From assembly GCA_019118705.1 (NCBI GenBank), contig DWYK01000183.1:1-58665 (forward strand): 58,665 nt of DNA. Direction: 5' to 3'. The stretch is from Candidatus Merdibacter merdigallinarum (GTDB lineage: Bacteria; Bacillota_I; Bacilli_A; Erysipelotrichales; Erysipelotrichaceae). The translations under genes and the position numbers were made by a program. Positions 8,533-16,637 of this stretch are shown here, piece by piece. Numbering within the stretch: the first letter of the stretch is position 1; every line of letters starts with the position of its first letter. The notes under the pieces are model-generated. The model was not told the DNA's origin and did not search any database. It saw only the letters and a program-made list of their open reading frames with translations.

Positions 8533-9513
8533 CTACTTTTTCTTCGGGTCAAGGGCGTCGCCCAGACCGTCGCCGATGAAGTTCAGCGCCAACATCGTCA
8601 GACAGATGGCGAGCGTCGGCCAGATGACCTGCATTGGCTGTGTCGTCATAAATCGTTTTGCGTCATTGGCAAGCGTGCCCCAGCTTGCGTTCGGCGCCGG
8701 AACACCGATGCCCAAGAAGCCCAGGAACGCCTCGTTGAAGATCGCGCTTGGAACCAGCAGGGTAACCGAAACGATGATCGGGCCCATGCTGTTGATGATC
8801 AGATGTTTGAACAGGATGCGCTTTTTGCTGGCGCCAAGGACAAAGGCTGCCAAAGAGAACTCCTGCTCCTTGAGCGTCATGACCTGTGCGCGCACCTGAC
8901 GTGCCATGCCCATCCAGCTGGAAATACAGATACCCAGCAGGATCGAACCCATGCTCGGTTCCAGTACGACCGTGATCAGGATGATGTAGAGCATATCCGG
9001 AATGGAATACATCGCATCGACGATCCGCATCATGACCATATCGACCTTACCGCCGAAATAACCGGCGATACCGCCGTATGTGATACCGACGCACATCGAG
9101 ATCGCCGCCGCCGCAAAGCCGACGGAGAGCGAGATGCGTCCGCCCATCATGACACGTACCAGCAGGTCACGGCCAAGGTAATCCGTTCCCATCGGATGAG
9201 CCAGAGAACTCATTTCATTGATGGCATTCAGATCCTGACCGTCATACGTATAAGGAGAGAAAACCGGGACCAAGATACACATCAGGATCATGAAGGCCAG
9301 AAAGATCAGTCCGACCATGGCCATCTTATTCTGTTTGAAACGCCCCCAGGCATCCTTGAAATACGTCTTGCTCTCATAAGCGATCTTCTCTGCGTTCTTG
9401 CTGGATTCATCCAGCTTCTCAAACATGTCCGGCGTCGGCTCGAAGACTGCCTCGGCTGCCGCGGCACCGGCCTGTGGAGTTGGCGTAATATCTGTCTTTT
9501 TCTTCTTAAACAT
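8533..9513 (-). CDS. oppC: oligopeptide ABC transporter permease OppC
   Basis: A 326-residue membrane protein with a hydrophilic N-terminal extension of about 75 residues, then an OppC N-terminal transmembrane segment (FKQNKMAMVGLIFLAFMI). The BPD permease core carries the family motif HPMGTDYLGRDLLVRVMMGGRISLSVG and the EAA loop (QEFSLAAFVLGASKKRILFKHLI). ATG 9513 follows AAGGAGGG, 12 bases after the oppB stop. Confidence 0.93.
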   Translation of the reverse strand: MFKKKKTDITPTPQAGAAAAEAVFEPTPDMFEKLDESSKNAEKIAYESKTYFKDAWGRFKQNKMAMVGLIFLAFMILMCILVPVFSPYTYDGQDLNAINEMSSLAHPMGTDYLGRDLLVRVMMGGRISLSVGFAAAAISMCVGITYGGIAGYFGGKVDMVMMRIVDAMYSIPDMLYIILITVVLEPSMGSILLGICISSWMGMARQVRAQVMTLKEQEFSLAAFVLGASKKRILFKHLIINSMGPIIVSVTLLVPSAIFNEAFLGFLGIGVPAPNASWGTLANDAKRFMTTQPMQVIWPTLAICLTMLALNFIGDGLGDALDPKKK

Positions 9514-9525
9514 ACGTTTCCCTCC

Positions 9526-10443
9526 TTACTTCAGCTTGATGCGCGGATCGATGATCGCGGATATAATGTCGGTCAAGATATTAAAGGTAATGATCAATGC
9601 GCCCAAAAACAGCGTCAGACCCATGATCATCTGATAATCTCGGTTTGAAATGTTGGAGACGAATTCACGTCCGGTACCCGGGATCGAGAACAGCGTCTCG
9701 ACGATGAAGCTTCCCGTCAGCATGAAGGCAAATGCCGGACCGGCATACGTAACGACCGGCAGCATCGCATTTTTCAGTGCATGCTTGATGACGACCTTCT
9801 TATACGGCGTACCCTTGGAGCGCGCCAGTATGATATAGTCCTGCTTCATGACCTCCAGCATGGAGCTTCGCGTCAGTCGGGCGATCATCGAGATCGGATA
9901 CAGCGACAGCGCAATGACCGGCAGCACATAATTGGCCGGGGTCCGCAGGCCGACAAACGGCAGGATGCGCAGCTGCACGCCGAAAATGATGATCAGGAAC
10001 ATACCCAGCAGGAAGGAAGGTACGCTGACACCGATCGTCGCGACGAACATACATAGATTGTTGACCCATTTCTTGTTGGAAAGGGCAGCCGTCGTTCCCA
10101 GGGTAATGCCGACGACCAGGGCAAAGACGAACGTAATTCCGCCCAGGCGAGCCGTTACCGGGAATGTCGTAGCGATCGTACGGTCTACATAGACACCCTC
10201 TTTGATATAGCTCTCACCGAGGTCTCCATGCGCCAATCGACCCAGATACGCTGTATATTGCTCAAAGACCGGCTTATCCAGACCATAACGAATTCTGGCC
10301 AATCGCTGTGCCTCTGCTGTACGGTAGCGCTCACCGCTGACCGGTGAACCAGGTACCGCCTTCATCAGGAAGAAGGTGGCACTGCCCAATACAAACAGGG
10401 TGATGAAGCCGATCAAAACACGTTTTAACACATACTTAAACAT
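9526..10443 (-). CDS. oppB: oligopeptide ABC transporter permease OppB
   Basis: A 305-residue membrane permease and the first gene of the opp operon. The N-terminal YVLKRVLIGFITLFVLGSATFFLMKAVPG segment is typical of OppB. The EAA loop is visible as QDYIILARSKGTPYKKVVIKHALKNA, followed by a C-terminus ending in IIDPRIKLK. It forms the translocation pore with OppC. A good sigma-A promoter lies upstream at 10477-10505, giving a leader of roughly 30 bases. Confidence 0.93.
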   Translation of the reverse strand: MFKYVLKRVLIGFITLFVLGSATFFLMKAVPGSPVSGERYRTAEAQRLARIRYGLDKPVFEQYTAYLGRLAHGDLGESYIKEGVYVDRTIATTFPVTARLGGITFVFALVVGITLGTTAALSNKKWVNNLCMFVATIGVSVPSFLLGMFLIIIFGVQLRILPFVGLRTPANYVLPVIALSLYPISMIARLTRSSMLEVMKQDYIILARSKGTPYKKVVIKHALKNAMLPVVTYAGPAFAFMLTGSFIVETLFSIPGTGREFVSNISNRDYQMIMGLTLFLGALIITFNILTDIISAIIDPRIKLK

Positions 10444-10476
10444 ACATCACCAGTTCCTTTTCTTAGTATAGTGTAA

Positions 10477-10505
10477 AGGATACACCATTTTTTGAAAATT
10501 TTCAA
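10477..10505 (-). promoter_or_regulatory. sigma-A promoter of the opp operon
   Basis: On the minus strand TTGAAA is followed after exactly 17 bases by TATCCT, about 30 bases before the oppB start. The surrounding 150 bases are AT-rich, unlike the coding DNA around them. Confidence 0.65.
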
Positions 10506-10634
10506 TATTTCGCTGCAAGTTATTTACATGAAAATCCCATAGTTTTTTACAATTCTTCAATTTGTTTGCAATTCTTTCACATTTCAGTCAAATTTGTCCA
10601 TGATTTGGAAACACTTGTATGTGTTTGGTGGAAT

Positions 10635-10670
10635 AAAAAAGAGAATCCGTAAGAAATGACTTACAGACTC
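10635..10670 (-). terminator. intrinsic terminator of the liv operon
   Basis: On the minus strand a GAGTCTGTAAG/CTTACGGATTCTC hairpin is followed by TTTTTT. It lies just after the stop of the CBS-ACT gene. Confidence 0.8.
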
Positions 10671-10688
10671 CCTTGCCTGTCTTTCATT

Positions 10689-11336
10689 TTACTTTTTGTG
10701 ATGCAGGATGCTGGTCACTGCGTATCCGCTCTTCGTCAGATCGTCTTCCAGGCGATCAGTATCGAAGGAATCGATGCGGAAGATGATATCGGCCAGCCCG
10801 TTTTCATTCTTATATACGCCGATATGGGTGATGTTGCAGTCATTGCGTACGAACACCTTGGAGATCTCACCGATCGCTCCCAATTCGTCCTTGACGCTGA
10901 TCGTGATGCGGCTGCCTTCCTCCCGATAGCCCAGGATCTCCAGAAAGGCGTTGAAGACGTCGTTCTGGGTCAGGATGCCGCTGATCTCACCGTTGTCATT
11001 CACGACCGGCAAACAGCCGATGTCGTTCTTCAGCATCATCATCGCTGCATCCTCCATCAGGGCGTTCTCGTTGATCGTGATGACGTTTTTGATCATCACC
11101 GTATCCACGGTCGTCTTGGAGAGCAGATAGTTCAGCTCATAGATGCTCAGGCTGGTCGCCTTGCTGGCACCGCTGGAAGAGATGACGCCTTCCGTTACCA
11201 GACCGACGATGCGCTTGCCGTTCACCACCGGCAGACGATGCAGCCCTTTTTCGCTCATCAGGTCCACGACCTGTGTGATCGTGCTTTCCGGCGTGATGCA
11301 CACCGGATCCTTTGTCATATTTTCTCTTACAAACAT
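10689..11336 (-). CDS. CBS-pair plus ACT domain protein (AcuB-like)
   Basis: A 215-residue cytoplasmic protein with two CBS motifs (about residues 5-60 and 78-135). Typical phrases are MTKDPVCITPEST, GLHRLPVVNGKRIVGLVTEG and DIGCLPVVNDNGEISGILTQNDV. A C-terminal ACT domain follows (ITISVKDELGAIGEISKVF, about residues 140-210). CBS pairs bind adenosyl ligands and ACT domains often bind amino acids, so this is a likely ligand-sensing protein. AcuB of Bacillus has this architecture, but no acetoin genes are nearby. Its ribosome binding site GGGAGG lies inside the end of livF and the gap is four bases, so it is part of the liv operon. I infer a role as a sensor linked to branched-chain amino acid uptake. 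Confidence 0.8.
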   Translation of the reverse strand: MFVRENMTKDPVCITPESTITQVVDLMSEKGLHRLPVVNGKRIVGLVTEGVISSSGASKATSLSIYELNYLLSKTTVDTVMIKNVITINENALMEDAAMMMLKNDIGCLPVVNDNGEISGILTQNDVFNAFLEILGYREEGSRITISVKDELGAIGEISKVFVRNDCNITHIGVYKNENGLADIIFRIDSFDTDRLEDDLTKSGYAVTSILHHKK

Positions 11337-11340
11337 CGTT

Positions 11341-12051
11341 TTATCCTCCCAGGTATGCCTTTTGAATCTGTTCGCTCCTGCTCAGCTCCTCACCGCTGCC
11401 GCTCAGCACGATATTGCCGGTCTCCATGACGTAGGCCCGGTCACAGACCGCCAGTGCCATGCGGGCATTCTGTTCGACCAGCAGGATCGTCGTTCCCTGT
11501 TTGTTGATCTCCTGAATGATGCGGAAGATCTCCTTGACGAGGATCGGTGCCAGGCCCATGCTCGGCTCATCCAGCAGCAGGATCTTCGGCCGTGCCATCA
11601 GCGCACGTCCCATGGCCAGCATCTGCTGCTCACCGCCGGAGAGCGTGCTGGCATCCTGTGCGCTGCGCTTGCCCAGGATCGGAAAGCGTTCATAGACGTT
11701 CTGCAGATCCCGGCGGATGCCTTCTTTGTCCTTGCGCAAAAACGCGCCCATCAGCAGGTTCTCATATACGCTCAGCCCCGAGAAGATGCGCCGGCCCTCC
11801 GGCACCTGTGTGATGCCCATCTCAACGATCTTCTTCGCATTTGCCTTGTTCAGCGATGTTCCTTCAAACAGGATCTCACCACCGCTTTTCTTCTGAATGG
11901 CGCTGATCGCATGCAGCAGCGTCGTCTTGCCGGCGCCGTTGGCACCGATCAATGCGACGATCTCTCCCTGTTCCACCTGCATGCTGACACCTTTCAGCGC
12001 GTGGATCACACCATAGTGCACATGCAGATCCTTGATTTCCAGCATTGCCAT
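11341..12051 (-). CDS. livF: branched-chain amino acid ABC transporter ATP-binding protein LivF
   Basis: A 236-residue ABC ATPase: Walker A GANGAGKTT, Q-loop in QVPEGRRIFSGLSV, signature LSGGEQQMLAMGRAL, Walker B ILLLDEPSMGL, H-loop LLVEQNARMAL. The QVPEGR phrase is characteristic of LivF. ATG 12051 is chosen because GGAGGAG precedes it and homologues begin there; the open frame to 12162 runs inside livG. One base separates it from the livG stop. Confidence 0.93.
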   Translation of the reverse strand: MAMLEIKDLHVHYGVIHALKGVSMQVEQGEIVALIGANGAGKTTLLHAISAIQKKSGGEILFEGTSLNKANAKKIVEMGITQVPEGRRIFSGLSVYENLLMGAFLRKDKEGIRRDLQNVYERFPILGKRSAQDASTLSGGEQQMLAMGRALMARPKILLLDEPSMGLAPILVKEIFRIIQEINKQGTTILLVEQNARMALAVCDRAYVMETGNIVLSGSGEELSRSEQIQKAYLGG

Positions 12052-12052
12052 A

Positions 12053-12829
12053 TCAGATCTCCTCCCCGAGGTATGCTTTGATGACAAACTCGTTATTCTT
12101 GATTTCCTGCGGCGTGCCGTTGGCGATGCACTTGCCGTAGTCCAGCACATAGATGCGCTCACAGATCTTCATGACCAGCGACATGTCATGTTCGATGAGA
12201 ACGATGGTGATGCGGAAGTCATTGCGGATCTGATGGATCAGCTGGGTCAGGCTCGCCGTTTCCTGCGGGTTCATGCCGGCAGCCGGCTCATCGAGAAACA
12301 GGATCCGCGGCCGGGCAGCCAAAGCACGGGCGATCTCCAGACGGCGCTGTTCGCCATAAGGCAGATTGTCCGCGCGCTCATTTCGCTTCTCATACAGCCC
12401 CACGACCTTCAGCAGCTCCTGCGCCTCCCGCTCAACGCGCTCTTCTTCCTTATAATAAGAAGGCAGGCGCAGGATGGCGGAAAGCGATCCGTAGCGGATG
12501 TCTTTGTGCATGGCGATCTTGACATTTTCGATCGCGGTCATCGACTTGAACAGACGGATGTTTTGAAAGGTACGCGCCAGCCCCAGCTGGGTCACACGAT
12601 ACGGCTTCATCCCGGCGATGTCGGTCATCTTGCCGTTGACATTGAGCTCGATGGTTCCCTCGCTTGGCTCATAGACGCCCGTCAGCAGGTTGAAGAAGGT
12701 CGTCTTGCCGGCGCCGTTGGGTCCGATCAGTCCGATCAGCTCCCCTTCGCCGATCTCCATGCTGACATTGGAAACGGCGCAAAGTCCGCCGAAGTTCTTC
12801 GTCAGTCCCTTTACACTTAACAATGTCAT
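12053..12829 (-). CDS. livG: branched-chain amino acid ABC transporter ATP-binding protein LivG
   Basis: A 258-residue ABC ATPase: Walker A GPNGAGKTT, LARTFQNIRLFKSMTAIENV, signature-like LPYGEQRRLEIARAL, Walker B ILFLDEPAAGMNPQET, H-loop VLIEHDMSLVM. The LPYGEQRRLEIAR signature and NPQET are typical of LivG. Its ATG overlaps the livM stop (ATGA) and AAGGAGAAGG precedes it. It forms the NBD pair with LivF. Confidence 0.93.
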   Translation of the reverse strand: MTLLSVKGLTKNFGGLCAVSNVSMEIGEGELIGLIGPNGAGKTTFFNLLTGVYEPSEGTIELNVNGKMTDIAGMKPYRVTQLGLARTFQNIRLFKSMTAIENVKIAMHKDIRYGSLSAILRLPSYYKEEERVEREAQELLKVVGLYEKRNERADNLPYGEQRRLEIARALAARPRILFLDEPAAGMNPQETASLTQLIHQIRNDFRITIVLIEHDMSLVMKICERIYVLDYGKCIANGTPQEIKNNEFVIKAYLGEEI

Positions 12830-13788
12830 TTTCTACCCTTCTCCTTTCGTTTGCGATGCAAGAGCGCTGAAAAGGTAAATTCCTTCGTGCCCAGCAGACC
12901 GCCCGGTCGAAAGATCATGATGGCGACCAGAACGACGCCGTAGATGACCATGCGGATGCTGGAGAAGTTCTGCAGCAGCATGTTCAGCACACCGATGAAG
13001 GCTGCGGCGATCACGCTGCCCGTCATCGAGCCCATGCCGCCGAATACGACCATGACCAGGATATCGATCGATTTGTTGAACGTGAACAGATCCGGTTTGA
13101 TGACATAGAAGTTGCAGGCGTACAGCGCACCGGCCACACTGGCTAACGCCGCACCGATGACAAACGCCGTCGTCTTGTAGCGGGTCGTATTGATGCCCAT
13201 CGCCTCGGAAGCGATCTCATCCTCACGGATGCTGATGCAGGCACGTCCCTGACGGCTGCGGGAAAAATTGGTCACGATGACGATGCTCGCCACCATCAGG
13301 ACAAACAGCAGCGGCCATGTCGTCAGCTTGGCGATGCCGGAAAGACCGGCGGCCCCGTTGGTGATCTTCAGATTGAGCACGATGATGCGGATGATCTCGG
13401 AAAAGCCCAGCGTGGCGATCGCCAGATAATCACCGCGCAGACGCAGCGTCGGAATGCTGACGATGAGCGCCGCGATCGTCGAGATGACGATGCCGATGCC
13501 CACGCCCAGCGCAAACCCCAACAGATTGCTCATGGAGCGCACCACGATAGCGGCGCTGTACGCACCGATGCACATAAACCCGGCATGTCCCAGCGAGAAC
13601 TGCCCGCAGACACCGATGATCAGATTCAGCGAAACGGCCAGGATGACGTTGATGCAGATGTTATACAGCGTGATCTGATAATAGCTGCCGATGACGCCGA
13701 CGTTCATCAAAAAAGTGATCAGCGTAAAGATGACCGCCGCAAATATGATCCAGCAGATATTTTCCTTTGAAAAATATTTCTTCAGCAT
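12826..13788 (-). CDS. livM: branched-chain amino acid ABC transporter permease LivM
   Basis: A 320-residue permease with about nine hydrophobic segments. The family motif GQFSLGHAGFMCIGAYSAA is followed by LRLRGDYLAIATLGFSEIIRIIVLN and GRACISIREDEIASEAMGIN. It ends in a basic, cytoplasmic tail. Its start lies three bases after the livH stop behind GAGAAGG. It forms the permease heterodimer with LivH. Confidence 0.93.
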   Translation of the reverse strand: MLKKYFSKENICWIIFAAVIFTLITFLMNVGVIGSYYQITLYNICINVILAVSLNLIIGVCGQFSLGHAGFMCIGAYSAAIVVRSMSNLLGFALGVGIGIVISTIAALIVSIPTLRLRGDYLAIATLGFSEIIRIIVLNLKITNGAAGLSGIAKLTTWPLLFVLMVASIVIVTNFSRSRQGRACISIREDEIASEAMGINTTRYKTTAFVIGAALASVAGALYACNFYVIKPDLFTFNKSIDILVMVVFGGMGSMTGSVIAAAFIGVLNMLLQNFSSIRMVIYGVVLVAIMIFRPGGLLGTKEFTFSALLHRKRKEKGRK

Positions 13789-13791
13789 CCT

Positions 13792-14673
13792 CTACACCTT
13801 CTCTTTCACATGTTTTCCCAACAGTCCGGCCGGCTTGATGATCAGGATCAGGATCAGGATGACATAGACGATGGCATCCTTATACAGAGAGGAGCCATAC
13901 GCGATGACCAGCGTCTCTGCGATACCGATCGAAAGACCGCCGATCATCGCCCCAGGAATGATGCCGATGCCGCCGAATACGGCAGCGATGAACGCCTTCA
14001 GTCCCGGTGTCATGCCCATCAGCGGATTGATGGAGTTATAATAGACGCCAACCAGCACTCCGGCCGCGCCGGCCAGGACGCTGCCCAGCAAGAACGTAAA
14101 GGAAATCGTGCGGTCCACACTGATGCCCATCAGCTGCGCCGCCTCTTCATCGACGCTGACCGCACGCATCGCACGTCCCATCCGCGTCCGGTTGACGATG
14201 TATGTCAGCGCCAGCATCAGCAGGATCGTCACCGCAAAGATCATGATCTGCTGCATGCTGATGCGCACGCCCCCAAGCTCCAGCGTCAGATTGCCTAACA
14301 GTCCCTCCGGAAACGTCTTGACATCGCTGCCGGCCAGAAACTGCGTTCCATACTCCAGTATATAGCTGACCCCCATCGCAGTGATCAGCGCGGTGATCCG
14401 CGTCGCATGCCGCAGCGGCTTATACGCGATCCGTTCGATCACGACCCCAAGCACGCCGCAAAACAACATGGCCACGATCAGCGCCAGAAAGAAATTCAGT
14501 TGAAAATACCTCGTTGCATAAAAAGCGACAAACGCTCCCAGCATGTAAATATCGCCATGCGCAAAGTTGATCAGCTTGATGATACCGTAGACCATCGTAT
14601 AGCCCAAAGCGATCAGCGCATAGATGCTTCCCAGCGAAAGCCCGTTTACCAGCTGCTGTAAAAACTGTGTCAC
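13792..14673 (-). CDS. livH: branched-chain amino acid ABC transporter permease LivH
   Basis: A 293-residue permease beginning QQLVNGLSLGSIYALIALGYTMVYGIIKLINFAHGD, the standard LivH N-terminus. GRAMRAVSVDEEAAQLMGI forms the cytoplasmic coupling loop. The start codon is GTG at 14673, preceded by GGGGAG. A hairpin between livJ and livH (14700-14730) probably lowers its expression relative to livJ. Confidence 0.93.
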   Translation of the reverse strand: MTQFLQQLVNGLSLGSIYALIALGYTMVYGIIKLINFAHGDIYMLGAFVAFYATRYFQLNFFLALIVAMLFCGVLGVVIERIAYKPLRHATRITALITAMGVSYILEYGTQFLAGSDVKTFPEGLLGNLTLELGGVRISMQQIMIFAVTILLMLALTYIVNRTRMGRAMRAVSVDEEAAQLMGISVDRTISFTFLLGSVLAGAAGVLVGVYYNSINPLMGMTPGLKAFIAAVFGGIGIIPGAMIGGLSIGIAETLVIAYGSSLYKDAIVYVILILILIIKPAGLLGKHVKEKV

Positions 14674-14699
14674 TGTTCTCTCCCCTTCCTGCTGTTATG

Positions 14700-14730
14700 A
14701 AAAAGTGGAGAAAGAAACCTCTTCCTCCAC
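14700..14730 (-). terminator. intercistronic attenuating terminator between livJ and livH
   Basis: On the minus strand a GTGGAG/CTCCAC hairpin extended by AAG/CTT pairs is followed by TTTTT. It lies within the operon, after the binding protein gene and before the permease genes. It fits partial termination that keeps binding protein in excess. Confidence 0.65.
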
Positions 14731-14742
14731 ATGCGCATCGTG

Positions 14743-15927
14743 TTATTCAGCGTCCAGATCGATCTTGATCGGATTTACCTGAACACCGTCCTGCAGTTCA
14801 ACGACAAGTACCGGCTTTGTCGGTGAATGTTCCTCATCAAATGCGAAGCTTCCTGTCAGTCCCTCAAACTGGATGTTCTTGATTGCTTCATTCAGCTTTT
14901 CACCGGTTGCGCCCGCTTCCTCCAATGCCTGTAAGCCGAGGTTGGTCGCATCGTATGCCAATACGGAGAACATATCCGGTTCCTCGTTGTACTCCGCCTT
15001 GTACGCCTCGATGAAGCTGAGCAGCTCATCGGAAGCATCTACCGTCGTATAGGCGGTCGTGAAGTATACATCATTCAGTGCGCTCGCTCCGGCCAGCTCT
15101 GCCAGCTTTGGCGAATCCATGCCGTCCGGTCCCAGGATCGGCTGATCCAGACCGGCTGCACGCGCCTGCTTGATGATGAGTCCGGCCTCACCGTAGTAGC
15201 CCGGTACATACAGCACATCAAAATCTTCTTCCGTCAGAGAGGAGATGACCGCATTGAAGTCCGTATCTCCCTGAATGTAGTTTTCCGTAGTGACGATCTC
15301 TCCGCCCAGTGATTCGAACTTCTCGATGAAGCTCTCTGCCAGGCCCTTCGCATAGTCGTTGCCGCTGTCGCTGTAAACGACCGCTTTGCGCTTGCCCAGG
15401 TTCTCATAGGCAAAGACCGCCATCGCGCTCGCCTGCGCATTGTCCTCGAAGCAGACACGCCATGCATACGGATAGGCTTCTCCGTTCGCATCCAGCATGC
15501 CGCCGTTCTGCGTAACTGCCGGTGAGAGCACCGGTACCTGCGCATCCGTAGAGATCGGATACGTCGCCAGGGAATCCGGTGAAGTTGCCGGTCCGACCTG
15601 GAAGGCCACGCCTTCCTCCGTCATCAGACGGCTGGCGATCGACTGTGCTTCCACCGAATCGCTCTTGCAGTCCTGTGAGATGACCTCGATCGTATACTTT
15701 CTGTCTTCCCGCTCGTTGTACTGTTTGATGGCCAGCTGACTGCCCTTCTCCATCGCCAGACCATAGGTAGCGGTCGCTCCGCTCAGCTCATAGTTCAAAC
15801 CAACCTTGACCGTATCGCCCTCGTTGAGCTCTACCGCAGTAGCCGCATTGCCGCCTTCGCTGCCGCAGCCGGCCAGAAGAGACAGCGCCATCACTGAGGA
15901 TGCCAAAATCTTTGGAAATTTCTTCAT
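14743..15927 (-). CDS. livJ: branched-chain amino acid ABC transporter substrate-binding lipoprotein
   Basis: About 394 residues: a signal peptide with lipobox LAGC (Cys about residue 21), then a periplasmic-binding-protein-like I domain. Family phrases are VKVGLNYELSGATATYGLAMEKGSQLAI and a mid-protein VYSDSGNDYAKGLAESF. The linker region near VLYVPGYYGEAGLIIKQAR is also typical of LivJ/LivK. It captures amino acids outside the cell for LivHMGF. ATG 15927 is chosen because the signal peptide starts there; the frame to 15963 has no signal value. A strong sigma-A promoter lies at 15997-16025. Substrate as Leu/Ile/Val is inferred from the family. Confidence 0.88.
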   Translation of the reverse strand: MKKFPKILASSVMALSLLAGCGSEGGNAATAVELNEGDTVKVGLNYELSGATATYGLAMEKGSQLAIKQYNEREDRKYTIEVISQDCKSDSVEAQSIASRLMTEEGVAFQVGPATSPDSLATYPISTDAQVPVLSPAVTQNGGMLDANGEAYPYAWRVCFEDNAQASAMAVFAYENLGKRKAVVYSDSGNDYAKGLAESFIEKFESLGGEIVTTENYIQGDTDFNAVISSLTEEDFDVLYVPGYYGEAGLIIKQARAAGLDQPILGPDGMDSPKLAELAGASALNDVYFTTAYTTVDASDELLSFIEAYKAEYNEEPDMFSVLAYDATNLGLQALEEAGATGEKLNEAIKNIQFEGLTGSFAFDEEHSPTKPVLVVELQDGVQVNPIKIDLDAE

Positions 15928-15996
15928 TTGAATCGCTCCCTTTTCTATACTGTGAATTCCCATCCTACACTCATCTAAAAAGAGGTTGTTGTTAAT

Positions 15997-16025
15997 AGTA
16001 TAAGATGTTTACATGGTAATTTCAA
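15997..16025 (-). promoter_or_regulatory. sigma-A promoter of the liv operon
   Basis: On the minus strand TTGAAA, a 17-base spacer and TATACT precede livJ by about 70 bases. The rest of 16026-16220 is AT-rich intergenic DNA with no gene. Confidence 0.7.
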
Positions 16026-16249
16026 GGAGTTTTTCACAAACTTTTCACATTCTTTTCATAAAATTGTCGTAATTTCATTTTCACCGATCAGCGATCCTCT
16101 GTTTTTTGCGATGATCAAGCCGTTTTTTCCCTGTTTTCTGTAGGAAGAAATGATGAAAATATTTTCATTCCTCCTGTTTTTTTTCAAATGTACTTGTATC
16201 CGTCATGGAAGTATGACATACTATAAACCAGTTATCGGTCAGTAAGGAG

Positions 16250-16400
16250 GAGAGTGACTGCTGGTAATGAGCGCCTGGACCTACGTGGTTGACGAGGTTG
16301 ACAGTGATCGAAAGACTCGGCGGGTACTGTCACGGTATGAGGTGAATCGTAAGAACGGATGACAAAAGGCAGATCATACGCTACAAAACACCGTTCCCCA
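16250..16400 (+). ncRNA. glmS ribozyme/riboswitch
   Basis: The conserved glmS catalytic RNA core is present. AGCGCC marks the self-cleavage site, predicted between 16270 and 16271. Then come TGGACCTACGTGGTTGACGAGG as shorter matching segments, ATCGAAAGACTCGGCGG, and a P4-like GAACGG/CCGTTC pairing ending near 16397. Glucosamine-6-phosphate acts as cofactor for self-cleavage and lowers glmS mRNA stability. It lies about 240 bases upstream of glmS on the same strand, as expected. A possible promoter (TTGTAT, 17 bases, CATACT) lies just upstream near 16195-16225. Recognition is by eye, not by a covariance model. Confidence 0.9.
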
Positions 16401-16637
16401 CCCATGATGTTTTCATCATGACTGATCCCTATTCTGCTGATCATCCAAATACGGCGGGAATGGCGGACAGCGGCGATCAGCGCTGTCACGTTTTCTGTGG
16501 GCTTTTCCCCGTATTTTCATGATGTCGAATGAACGGCCGCAGCGATCATATCCATCCATTTTTGTCCCGCTGGTGACGGGATCCTTTTTCCTGCGGCTTT
16601 TTCACCACAAACACAATACAGGAGGTATCGATCATAT
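16401..16637 (+). other. long glmS leader between ribozyme and start codon
   Basis: This gene-free stretch holds a CATGATG/CATCATG hairpin (16403-16420), a GACAGCG/CGCTGTC hairpin (16466-16487), and a short TCCCG/CGGGA hairpin followed by a T-rich run (about 16562-16590). It ends with the glmS ribosome binding site GGAGG at 16621. The last hairpin is terminator-like but weak. Confidence 0.45.

Noticed and set aside
16562-16590. Strong terminator before glmS
   Set aside because: The stem has only five base pairs and the following T-run is broken, so it is noted only as a weak hairpin in the leader.
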